A stretch of DNA of 64,000 nucleotides. It comes from Deltaproteobacteria bacterium (GTDB lineage: Bacteria; Desulfobacterota; GWC2-55-46). The notes beneath the pieces are model-generated. The model saw nothing but the letters and a program-made list of their open reading frames with translations. It was not told the DNA's origin and did not search any database. Every line of letters starts with the position of its first letter. The first letter of the stretch is position 1. The position numbers and the translations under genes are program-made. Positions 35,806 to 43,346 of the stretch are shown here, one piece after another. The stretch spans positions 37,393-101,392 of the forward strand of contig JAIOIE010000020.1 of NCBI GenBank assembly GCA_019912665.1, read 5' to 3'.

Positions 35806-37781
35806 TATTTCTCCCTTGACGCGGCCTCCTGTCCTATGGCGCGCTTAAGCCCCCGCTCTTTCCGTATGCGGTTAAGGAGCCCGCCTTCGAGGATGCTTTC
35901 ACGCTCCCGCCGGCTCAAGTTCAAGAGGAACCTGAAACCCCTGCCGCTTTCCTTTGCTACGCCCACTATCTCGTCGGAGGCCTCGACAGCCTTGCGGAGG
36001 TCCGTAAAGGCGAGCGTCTGTCCCTCTTCGAAGGCCCGGTAATCGGACGGGTCCGCGAAGACGAGCGGCAGCACGCCGAAGTTTATGAGGTTCGCCCTGT
36101 GTATGCGCGCGAAGCTCTTGGCGGCCTTTATCCTTATTCCGAGATACCGCGGGGCTATGGCCGCGTGCTCCCTCGATGAGCCCTGCCCATAGTTCTCCCC
36201 GGCCGCTATGATGCCGCCTCCGCTCTCCCTGCACCTCCCGCTGAACTGCCTGTCTATCCTTTCGAGGGTGAATTCGCTTATCTTAGGTATGTTGGACCTG
36301 AAGGGAAGCACCCTGTTCCCTGCCGGAAGGATATCGTCGGTAGAGACGTTGTCGCCGAGCTTTATTAGCACCCTGGCCTCATATGATTCGGGGAGAGGAT
36401 CGAAAAGAGGGAAAGGGACGATATTAGGCCCCCTCACTACCTCCACCCTGGCCCGTTCCTCGGGCGGGAGGGGCTTGAGTATTATGGAATCGTTGTAGCG
36501 GTACCTCTTCGGCTCGATGACCCTCGGGTATGGGCCGAGCTTCCTGGGGTCGGTTATCCTGCCCGAGATGGCGGCGGCCACGGCCGTCTCCGGGCTTGAA
36601 AGGTAGATATAGTCGTCTTCGGTGCCGCTACGGCCCTTGAAGTTTCTCGGAAAGGTCCGGACAGATGCGGCCTTTGTGGGAGGGGCCTGGCCCATGCCTA
36701 TGCAGCCGAGGCACCCTGACTGGTGTACCCTTGCGCCAGCGTGGGCGAGTAGCTCCGAGCCGCCAGCCCGCTCGATATTCTCCAGTACCGTCCTGCTCCC
36801 AGGGTTTATCTCGAAGCTCAGTCCAGGGTAGGCTGTCCTCCCCCTCACGGCCTTGCTTACGACCATCATGTCCTTGAAGGAGAAGTTTACCGATGAGCCG
36901 ACTATGACCTGGGCAACGGGAGTGCCCTCGACCTCCGAGACCTTTCTTACATTGTCCGGCGAGCTCGGGCAGGCGATAAGGGGCTCAAGCAGCGAGAGGT
37001 CTATTTCGTCGGTCTCGTCGTACTCGGCATTGGGGTCGGCTTCGAGAGGAATCCACTGGCCCACCCTCCCGTGGCGCTCAAGGAAGTCCCTGGTCATGGC
37101 GTCGGAAGGGAATACGGTAGCCGTCGCGCCGAGCTCGGCCCCCATGTTGGCGATGGTCGCCCTGTCTGTAGCTGTAAGGGTCTTTACCCCCGGCCCCCAG
37201 TACTCGATAATCTTTCCGACCCCGCCCTTCACGGTGTGGCGGCGGAGCATCTCGAGTATTATGTCCTTGGCCGAGACCCAGGGCTTGAGCTTTCTCGTAA
37301 GCTTTACCCCCATGACCCTCGGGACCTTCATATGGAAAGGCTCCCCTGCCATGGCTAGCGCGACATCAAGGCCGCCCGCGCCTATGGCAAGCATGCCGAG
37401 CGCCCCTGCCGTGCAGGTGTGGCTGTCGGCCCCGAGGAGGGTCTTACCGGGCGCTCCGAAGCGCTCCATGTGCACGGGATGCGAAACGCCGTTCCCCGGC
37501 GGCGAGAAGTAGACGCCATACCTCATTGCAGCCGTCATTAGAAACCTGTGGTCGTCGGCGTTCCTGAAGTCGGTCTGGAGGATGTTATGGTCCACGTAGC
37601 TCGCGGAGAGCTCGGTCTGCACCGAGTCGAGGCCGAGGGACTCGAATTCCAGATAGACGAGCGTGCCGGTCGCGTCCTGCGTAAGCGTCTGGTCTATTCT
37701 TATGGCTATCTCCGAGCCAGGCGACCATTTGCCTGACACCATGCGGGACTCGATAAGCTTTCTTGCGAGGCTTTTGTTCAT
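35805..37781 (-). CDS. Aconitate hydratase
   Basis: Interconverts citrate and isocitrate in the TCA cycle. 658 residues, shorter than AcnA of about 890, as in the compact bacterial/archaeal type. Domains: GADSHTCTAGALG (about 117-129), INPGSR (about 325-330), GCLGCIGMG with C357 and C360, and the C-terminal swivel domain with GENYGQGSSREHAA. The position of the first cluster Cys (normally G-S-C-T-N) reads G295-S296-S297-V298-N299, so one expected ligand is Ser. ATG 37781; the only ribosome-site-like sequence, AGAGG, lies in the end of repeat A4. Confidence 0.92.
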   Translation of the reverse strand: MNKSLARKLIESRMVSGKWSPGSEIAIRIDQTLTQDATGTLVYLEFESLGLDSVQTELSASYVDHNILQTDFRNADDHRFLMTAAMRYGVYFSPPGNGVSHPVHMERFGAPGKTLLGADSHTCTAGALGMLAIGAGGLDVALAMAGEPFHMKVPRVMGVKLTRKLKPWVSAKDIILEMLRRHTVKGGVGKIIEYWGPGVKTLTATDRATIANMGAELGATATVFPSDAMTRDFLERHGRVGQWIPLEADPNAEYDETDEIDLSLLEPLIACPSSPDNVRKVSEVEGTPVAQVIVGSSVNFSFKDMMVVSKAVRGRTAYPGLSFEINPGSRTVLENIERAGGSELLAHAGARVHQSGCLGCIGMGQAPPTKAASVRTFPRNFKGRSGTEDDYIYLSSPETAVAAAISGRITDPRKLGPYPRVIEPKRYRYNDSIILKPLPPEERARVEVVRGPNIVPFPLFDPLPESYEARVLIKLGDNVSTDDILPAGNRVLPFRSNIPKISEFTLERIDRQFSGRCRESGGGIIAAGENYGQGSSREHAAIAPRYLGIRIKAAKSFARIHRANLINFGVLPLVFADPSDYRAFEEGQTLAFTDLRKAVEASDEIVGVAKESGRGFRFLLNLSRRERESILEGGLLNRIRKERGLKRAIGQEAASREK

Positions 37782-37796
37782 GACAACCTCTGAAAA
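37782..37796 (-). promoter_or_regulatory. Aconitase ribosome-binding site supplied by a repeat end
   Basis: On the minus strand CAGAGGTTGTC precedes the ATG, with AGAGG 5 nt upstream. These bases are the terminal inverted repeat of family A copy 4. Confidence 0.6.
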
Positions 37797-37924
37797 TTGA
37801 TCTTTTCCCCGGACTCTGCGTAGGTTACGTGAATAAAAATGCTCACATATTCACATATATGCTCCGCTTTTATTCCCGCCCTTCCGGGAAAAGCGGGAAA
37901 AATCCCTAATTTTAAAAAGTTGCC
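37783..37924 (+). repeat. Family A palindromic element, copy 4
   Basis: 142 bp. Left end ACAACCTCTGAAAATTGATC; right end (reverse complement) GGCAACTTTTTAAAATTAG; more decayed than copies 1 and 5. Core GAATAAAAATGCTCACATATT then CATATATGCTCCGCTTTTATTC. It starts 2 bp from the aconitase start codon. Confidence 0.85.
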
Positions 37925-37953
37925 TTATGTCAGCTCCAGCGGTTCGGGTCAAA

Positions 37954-40338
37954 CTAGTGAATCCCTATCTCGTAATCCCGGCCTTCCCATTCGCCTGTGT
38001 CCGCATACCTGAAGGTGAATACGAGTTTTGCTCCGGGTTTTAGCTTCCCGGCATCGAAGTCCCTGTGCCAGATGCCGAGGCCCGTCCCTTTCATGGGCTC
38101 CTCGTTCCTCGTCGCCCAGTCGTTGTCCGTCCAGACGATATGTGCTTCCCTGGACGAGGCTATGCGGACGGTCTCAGAGCTTTTTGCCGAGCCTATTTCC
38201 ATGCCCTTCTTCCACTCGGCTATGGGGAGCGACGTCAGGCATTCGACAAACCTTTCCCGCACTTCCTTTATCGTGTCAAAGCATTCCCGGTCGCGCATGC
38301 TCCGGAGAAGCTTTATATACTCGGCGTGTGCCGGTATGAAAGGCGCCGCCGAGCCTGTGCCGCGCCCTTTTAGGAGTTTGAGCTCCGGTATGTCAGTGGA
38401 GTCCCATATCTGCTCGGGAAAGAGTAGTCCCTCATTGGCGGAGGCCTCGAGAGATTCGAGGTATTTCTCGGGGAAGCCGTCGGCGGCTATCTCGTACATT
38501 GCGCGCTCGCCCGAAAGGAGCGGCCAGGGCCTGCCTGTGCCGGAGCCGTCGAATGGTGAGCCGTCTCCTTTTTCCCCGTAGCCATCACCCTCGTACCTGT
38601 AGAAGGAAATCCTCCCGTGGTGCTCGAACCGAAGGAGACTGTCGACCGCGCGGAGCGAGTTTACTATGTTTGGATCCCTCGGGCCGCGCACCCCGAGCCT
38701 CACGAGGTCCAGGAAGCCCGTATCGAAAATTCCCCGCCGGTGCTCAGTGAAGCGGTCGGGCTTGTCTTTGTCAAATACGAGGGCATGGAAATCCTGCTCT
38801 TCGGGAGAAAGTGCGACGGGCCTCTCTCCATCCATCCTCATGTAATGGCCGGGCGCGCCTTCGCCCATGCAGCCGCATTTTATGAACGTCCATTCCTCGA
38901 TTTTCGTGTGCCATCCGTCAGCGACAGAAAAGAGGTAGTCTGATTCCTTTATCTCGCGCATCTCCCTTGCCCAGTGCGCGGCCGCCACAAGGGCGGATAT
39001 ACCGTATGCGAGCGTTGAAGGGGAAGCGCCGCCTTTCAGCCCGAACGGGCCGTTCCTCGCTGTATATGACGCGGCGCTCTTTACCATAGGATAAAAGCCC
39101 GTTCCGGCAAGCCCCATGCCCCTGAGCCTCCATGCGAGGAGTATCGGGAGCGCGGCGTTCTCAATGCTCACCTCCGGGCGCCTGATCGCGCCGTTTACGT
39201 GCATCTCGAAGGGCCATGCGCCCGCCTCGGTCTGCGTGGACTGCAGGTAGTCGAGCACGGATAGGGCGGTCCTGCCGTCGCCCATTGCCATGAAAGCGAA
39301 TGCGGTCTTGCAGAGGTCGCCGGGCCGGACAAGCCTGTAGCCTCTGCCCGCCTCGTCGCCTTTGATCTCACCCCAGGGGATGGCGAGGGAGGATGCGACC
39401 GCTCCGGGGAAGATCTTGTCTTCGTGGGCCTTGAGCGCGAGCGCGCTTGCCCTGAACCTTCTGCCCCCGTCCCCAGCGCGTTTTCCAAGCGGCGCGAGGG
39501 AATTGATATATCTCCTCCAGCCACGGATGAAGTCCCGTTCTATCGAGGCGTATTCCCTCGAAAGGGATATCTCGGCCTCGAGCGCCGCCTCCACCTCGTC
39601 CTTGCCGAAGCCCAGCGAGAGTACCATTTCGCTACCCGGCTTAAGCTCGGCCGTAAGGGCGATATTTCCGTCCTCCGCTCGCTCGAACATCCAGTCCATC
39701 TCGAGGTTCTCCTTCAGGTCGTGCCAGCCGTCCGAGATCCCGGAGTATCCGGCCGACATGCCGAGGAACGGCTTGTCCGATGCAAGCGCCGCTGCCGTAT
39801 CATCTCTTTTTGCCAGAAGGTAATTCCTCTTGCCGTACGCCGCGCACCTGCCCGTATTGCCGTTGCCCCTGTTCTTCATATGGGGAGCAACGAGAGCGAA
39901 GAGGCGGAAGTCGGCGGTCGTGCCGTGCAGGGCCTTGAAGCCGATGTTCATCACGAGGGAGTTCGCCTGCGGGTCGGTTATGACGCGTTTAGTGATGCTC
40001 CAGAGTCCTGACCTGGCGGTGTTCGTTATTATATAACCGGGCGCCTTTTCGTGTATGGGCTCGAAGCGAGTCGTAATGGTGTCCTTTCCCTCCTCGTCGA
40101 AGAAGGTCCTCGAATCGGTCACGAGGAAGCGCAGGTCTTTTATGCAGGCGGTCTCGATATCCGGAAAATAGACCTCGGTTATTATGCCGCCCTCTATCGT
40201 GAACCAGACGCGTGAGAAGGGGCTTTTCGCCGTGCCCGCTCCATGCTTCGATGCCCTGGCCCACCTGGGTTCAACGCCGGGTTTGCCGAAGGCCTCTGCC
40301 GAGGGAAAGGGGAATGCCGGTTTATAGGCAACGCTCAT
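37954..40338 (-). CDS. GH15-like protein (glucoamylase/glucodextranase type)
   Basis: 794 residues from ATG 40338 (GGAGGG site). An N-terminal beta-sandwich domain (about 15-275) resembles bacterial glucodextranase domain N; an alpha/alpha barrel follows (about 295-680) and a short C-terminal beta domain (about 700-794). No signal peptide, so probably cytoplasmic, acting on alpha-glucans. GRPWPLLSGERAMYEIA, carrying the presumed catalytic base, is present. The segment where the family has LDE reads I392-E393-N394, and the usual W-x-R-D-L reads R-P-G-D-L near 338-342, so catalysis may be altered. Confidence 0.82.
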   Translation of the reverse strand: MSVAYKPAFPFPSAEAFGKPGVEPRWARASKHGAGTAKSPFSRVWFTIEGGIITEVYFPDIETACIKDLRFLVTDSRTFFDEEGKDTITTRFEPIHEKAPGYIITNTARSGLWSITKRVITDPQANSLVMNIGFKALHGTTADFRLFALVAPHMKNRGNGNTGRCAAYGKRNYLLAKRDDTAAALASDKPFLGMSAGYSGISDGWHDLKENLEMDWMFERAEDGNIALTAELKPGSEMVLSLGFGKDEVEAALEAEISLSREYASIERDFIRGWRRYINSLAPLGKRAGDGGRRFRASALALKAHEDKIFPGAVASSLAIPWGEIKGDEAGRGYRLVRPGDLCKTAFAFMAMGDGRTALSVLDYLQSTQTEAGAWPFEMHVNGAIRRPEVSIENAALPILLAWRLRGMGLAGTGFYPMVKSAASYTARNGPFGLKGGASPSTLAYGISALVAAAHWAREMREIKESDYLFSVADGWHTKIEEWTFIKCGCMGEGAPGHYMRMDGERPVALSPEEQDFHALVFDKDKPDRFTEHRRGIFDTGFLDLVRLGVRGPRDPNIVNSLRAVDSLLRFEHHGRISFYRYEGDGYGEKGDGSPFDGSGTGRPWPLLSGERAMYEIAADGFPEKYLESLEASANEGLLFPEQIWDSTDIPELKLLKGRGTGSAAPFIPAHAEYIKLLRSMRDRECFDTIKEVRERFVECLTSLPIAEWKKGMEIGSAKSSETVRIASSREAHIVWTDNDWATRNEEPMKGTGLGIWHRDFDAGKLKPGAKLVFTFRYADTGEWEGRDYEIGIH

Positions 40339-40668
40339 AGTGCCCTCCATTTTTAGAACTGCGGCTGAGGGTTAAACTTCCGGGCTTTCCTCTGAGGGGT
40401 CTTGCCGGAAAAGCTTTTTTCTGTGCCTTTCCAGGAGGTTCGCGCTGGATGCGGGGAGGGTGTAAGAGCGAGAGGACGGCCCTATTCCGAGTTAACCCCC
40501 CTTTCCGGCCATTGTCAAGATAGCACCGGTGGAGAGCCCCACTGGGCGGCTGACAAGCCCGCGGATATAGGATATAATTACATGGCTTTGACGGCCCTGA
40601 GAGTGCCATCCGCTGAAATCTACAGCAGCATCAGGTTTGCCAGCATAATTACACTACGGAGGTGAATG
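40339..40668. other. 330-bp intergenic region
   Basis: Between divergent genes. Holds the promoter at 40550-40578 for the ferritin-like gene. Nothing else recognised. Confidence 0.6.
40550..40578 (+). promoter_or_regulatory. Sigma-70-type promoter for the ferritin-like operon
   Basis: CTGACA, a 17-bp spacer and TATAAT, leaving a leader of about 85 nt before ATG 40669. Confidence 0.7.
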
Positions 40669-41109
40669 ATGTCGCTTAAGCTGAGTGACGAAGCCAGGAA
40701 AAAGATAATAGACATGCTGAACGAGGATAGGGCCCAGGAGCTTACCGCCATAATCCAGTACATGGGCCACCATTACGAGGGGGAAGGGCTTGAGAGCCCG
40801 GCTATACTCGACCTTTTCAGGAAGACCGCGATGGACGAGATGAGGCACGCGGAGGACCTGGCGGAGAGGATAGTCTATCTCGGGGGCGTGCCCGTCTACA
40901 AGCCGGGGCAGGTGCAGAGGGGAGGGGACCTGAGGACCATGCTCAAGGCCGACCTCGGCCTCGAGGACGGCGCAATAGAGCGCTACCGGGGGCATATTAA
41001 GGCTTGCGCCGAGCTTGGCGACACCACCACCAGGCTCATGCTCGAAAAAATACTTTCGGAGGAGGAAGGCCACGCCGACGCGTTCGAGACGGCGCTTGGC
41101 AGAGGTTAA
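40669..41109 (+). CDS. Ferritin-like (bacterioferritin-type) di-iron protein
   Basis: 146 residues from ATG 40669 (GGAGGTGA site; the adjacent ATG 40666 is too close). A four-helix bundle with Glu/His pairs in EDRAQELTAIIQYMGHHYEGE, DEMRHAEDLAERI and LSEEEGHADAFE, fitting a di-iron centre. A stand-alone rubredoxin-like gene follows 4 bp later, so the pair recreates the two halves of a rubrerythrin. Expected role: peroxide reduction or iron handling. Confidence 0.88.
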   Translation: MSLKLSDEARKKIIDMLNEDRAQELTAIIQYMGHHYEGEGLESPAILDLFRKTAMDEMRHAEDLAERIVYLGGVPVYKPGQVQRGGDLRTMLKADLGLEDGAIERYRGHIKACAELGDTTTRLMLEKILSEEEGHADAFETALGRG

Positions 41110-41113
41110 GCTG

Positions 41114-41236
41114 ATGGCTGTAAAAAAATGGAAGTGCATCGAGTGCGGTTACATTCACGAGGGGGAGCACCCTCCGGACGTATGTCCCATGTGCTATGCG
41201 CCGAGCGAGGCGTTTCTGGAGGTAGTTGATGCGTGA
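41114..41236 (+). CDS. Stand-alone rubredoxin-like domain, 40 residues
   Basis: A 40-residue Fe(Cys)4 domain: C8-x2-C11-G-Y and C24-x2-C27, the same layout as the C-terminal domain of rubrerythrin and shorter than free rubredoxin of about 52. It sits 4 bp after a ferritin-like gene and its end overlaps the start of the MidA gene by 8 bp. Probably the electron-donor half of a split rubrerythrin. Confidence 0.85.
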   Translation: MAVKKWKCIECGYIHEGEHPPDVCPMCYAPSEAFLEVVDA

Positions 41237-42374
41237 GGCCGGGCCGCTGCCTGAAACCGGCCTTGCCCGTGAGATAGCCGCCGAGATAAGAGAGAAGGGG
41301 CCGATCACCTTCGCGAGGTTCATGGAGATGGCCCTCTATCTCCCGGGAAAGGGCTATTATGCCTCAGACAGGGGGACCTGGGGGCCTGAAGGCGACTACA
41401 TTACAAGCATAGACGTAAGCCCGGTCTTCGCGAGGACGCTGGCGAAGGGACTTGAAGAGATGTGGGAGGCCCTCGGTTCGCCCGCGCCCTTCGTCTTCGT
41501 CGAGGCCGGGGCGGGTAGGGGATGGCTCACGAGGGGCGTGCTGGAATCATTGAAGGAAATTTCTCCCGGCCTCTCGGGGGTGATAACACCCAGGCTCGTT
41601 GAGAGGTCAGGCGCAAGGAGGGAGTCTCCTCAAGGGGCAACATGGCATTCTGAGCTTTCCGGGGTCCCGCCATTTTCATCCGGCTGCATACTATCGAACG
41701 AGCTGATAGACAGCTTCCCCGTTCACAGGGTCGAGTTCTCAGGCGGGGAGTTGAGGGAAATCCATGTCGGATGCGACGGAAGCGGATTTACGGAGGTTCC
41801 CGGGCCGCTGTCGACCGGCGAGCTTGAGCGATATTTCATCGAAAACGGCGTTATTCCTTTCGAGGGCATGAGGACCGAGGTCAATCTTGAGGCTATGAGG
41901 TGGATAGGCGAGGCCGGGAAATTGATGGAGCGGGGCTTCATCGTTACCATAGACTACGGCCATCCGGCGACCGAGCTCTATTCGCCGGACAGGAGAGGCA
42001 GCCTCATGTGCCATTACAGGCACACCCTGAACGACAACCCGTTTATTAACGTGGGGGAGCAGGACATTACGACCCACGCCGATTTCACAGCACTTGCCAG
42101 AGCGGGCCTGAGGCACGGCCTCGAAGTGACCGGCTTCACTACCCAGAAGAATTACCTCATCGGGCTCGGCATACTGGACGAATTGAAACCACCGCCGGAC
42201 GGCTCGCCGGGAATCGAGGAGATGAACTTCAACAGGGCGCTTGCCAGGCTCATCTCGCCCGGAGGCATGGGGGACACTTTCAAGGTGCTCGTGCAGCACA
42301 AGGGTGTTGCGAAGCCTGAGCTACGCGCCTTCTCTTTCAGGGACATGGCCCGGAGCCTTTTGGCAGGCTGCTGA
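41229..42374 (+). CDS. MidA/NDUFAF7-type SAM-dependent methyltransferase (DUF185)
   Basis: 381 residues from ATG 41229, overlapping the rubredoxin gene. YLPGKGYYA, FVEAGAGRGWLTRGVL (SAM motif I), SNELIDSFPVHRVEF and IDYGHPATELYSP are family signatures. The mitochondrial homologue dimethylates an arginine of complex I subunit NDUFS2; bacterial targets are unknown. The last codons (Ala-Gly-Cys-stop) lie inside a family C repeat, so the C-terminus may be element-derived. Confidence 0.88.
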   Translation: MREAGPLPETGLAREIAAEIREKGPITFARFMEMALYLPGKGYYASDRGTWGPEGDYITSIDVSPVFARTLAKGLEEMWEALGSPAPFVFVEAGAGRGWLTRGVLESLKEISPGLSGVITPRLVERSGARRESPQGATWHSELSGVPPFSSGCILSNELIDSFPVHRVEFSGGELREIHVGCDGSGFTEVPGPLSTGELERYFIENGVIPFEGMRTEVNLEAMRWIGEAGKLMERGFIVTIDYGHPATELYSPDRRGSLMCHYRHTLNDNPFINVGEQDITTHADFTALARAGLRHGLEVTGFTTQKNYLIGLGILDELKPPPDGSPGIEEMNFNRALARLISPGGMGDTFKVLVQHKGVAKPELRAFSFRDMARSLLAGC

Positions 42375-42488
42375 AAAAGCCCGCTTCAAGGCGTCGTCTT
42401 CAAAATTGGACACTCCGGCGTACAAGGAAAGTACGCCGCATCCTCATTTTTCGACTCCTTGCATCTTGGATTTTTTGAGCAGCCTGTA
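42364..42488 (+). repeat. Family C palindromic element, copy 2
   Basis: About 125 bp. Left AGGCTGCTGAAAAAGCCCGC pairs with right GATTTTTTGAGCAGCCT. A central hairpin CGGCGTACAAGGAAAGTACGCCG. Overlaps the last 11 bp of midA. The same type of element is common in deltaproteobacterial genomes. Confidence 0.88.
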
Positions 42489-42497
42489 TGTGATTTT

Positions 42498-42518
42498 GAG
42501 TTTTTCAGCATCCTGTTA
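42498..42518 (+). repeat. Half copy of a family D end
   Basis: TTTTTCAGCATCCTGTTAG matches one arm of the family D palindrome at 46542-46620. No partner arm is nearby. Confidence 0.5.
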
Positions 42519-42527
42519 GAAACCCTC

Positions 42528-42557
42528 TTGATATTGTAATGCCGGGCGTAATATGAT
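42528..42557 (+). promoter_or_regulatory. Promoter of the small CxxC protein gene
   Basis: TTGATA, an 18-bp spacer and TATGAT, about 46 bp before ATG 42604. Confidence 0.6.
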
Positions 42558-42603
42558 AAAAATTGTTGCCGTATAAACGCATACTTTCGGGGGGTGCATA
42601 GAT

Positions 42604-42768
42604 ATGCCTGAGAAGGAAGAAAAAGAAAAAAAGCACGTCTGCTCGATCTGCGGGCGTCCGTCCGACCTTGTCATCTGCCATGCGTGCGAGGACAAGATAC
42701 GGGGCGAGGCGCTCGAGAAGAAGCACGATATTGACAAGGCCGGCCGGACCGATTCCGGCAGGAGATAA
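42604..42768 (+). CDS. 54-residue double-CxxC zinc-ribbon-like protein
   Basis: A lysine/glutamate-rich start is followed by C13-x2-C16 and C25-x2-C28, then a charged tail. GGGGGGTG lies about 10 nt before ATG 42604 and a promoter lies upstream. The two CxxC pairs 9 residues apart suggest one zinc site. Function unknown. It precedes the rubrerythrin-like gene by 43 bp and may be co-transcribed. Confidence 0.72.
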   Translation: MPEKEEKEKKHVCSICGRPSDLVICHACEDKIRGEALEKKHDIDKAGRTDSGRR

Positions 42769-42811
42769 AAACGGCCGCTTAAGGCACTTAAATGAACAAT
42801 ACGGAGGGGAC

Positions 42812-43342
42812 ATGGCCAGGGACAGGATTATCGAGGAGCTTGGGACAGCATACAATACCGAGATAGCCGGATACCACTTCTACACCACGGCCGCCGCCCT
42901 CGTAGACGATTCGAAGGGGAGGAGCGTCTTCGCGAACCTGGCGAAAGACGAGCTCGCCCACATGGTCGTAGTCGGCAAGATCGCCGAGTCCGTAAAGAAC
43001 GGCCTCGGCTGGATAAGCTACGAGCAGGCCCTTGCCGAGGGGTTCGCCCTCACCCAGAGCATACCCTACCCCAAGGAAAACGACCTCATAAAAAGGCTCA
43101 CCACCAACCAGTCGGACACCAACGCGGTCCAGATAGCCATGGAGAACGAGGAGGCCGCGGTGGAGTTCTACTCCAGGCTCCTCAAGGACGCAGAGACCCC
43201 GGTAGAGAAGGTCGTGCTCACCAAGCTCCTCGAGATGGAGAAGGGACACCTGAAGATACTCCGGTGGGAGTACGAGTCTCTTACAAAGACCGGGTTCTGG
43301 TGCGGCGAGATGGAATACAGCGTCGAGAAGGAGACCGAGTAG
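42812..43342 (+). CDS. Rubrerythrin-like ferritin-fold protein without rubredoxin domain
   Basis: 176 residues from ATG 42812 (ACGGAGGGGA site). Di-iron motifs: NTEIAGYHFYTTAA, AKDELAHMVVVG, MENEEAAVEFYSRL and LEMEKGHLKIL. No C-terminal Cys4 domain, so electrons must come from another protein, possibly the small Cys proteins nearby. It ends 4 bp before the flavoprotein gene. Confidence 0.86.
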   Translation: MARDRIIEELGTAYNTEIAGYHFYTTAAALVDDSKGRSVFANLAKDELAHMVVVGKIAESVKNGLGWISYEQALAEGFALTQSIPYPKENDLIKRLTTNQSDTNAVQIAMENEEAAVEFYSRLLKDAETPVEKVVLTKLLEMEKGHLKILRWEYESLTKTGFWCGEMEYSVEKETE

Positions 43343-43346
43343 GGAC

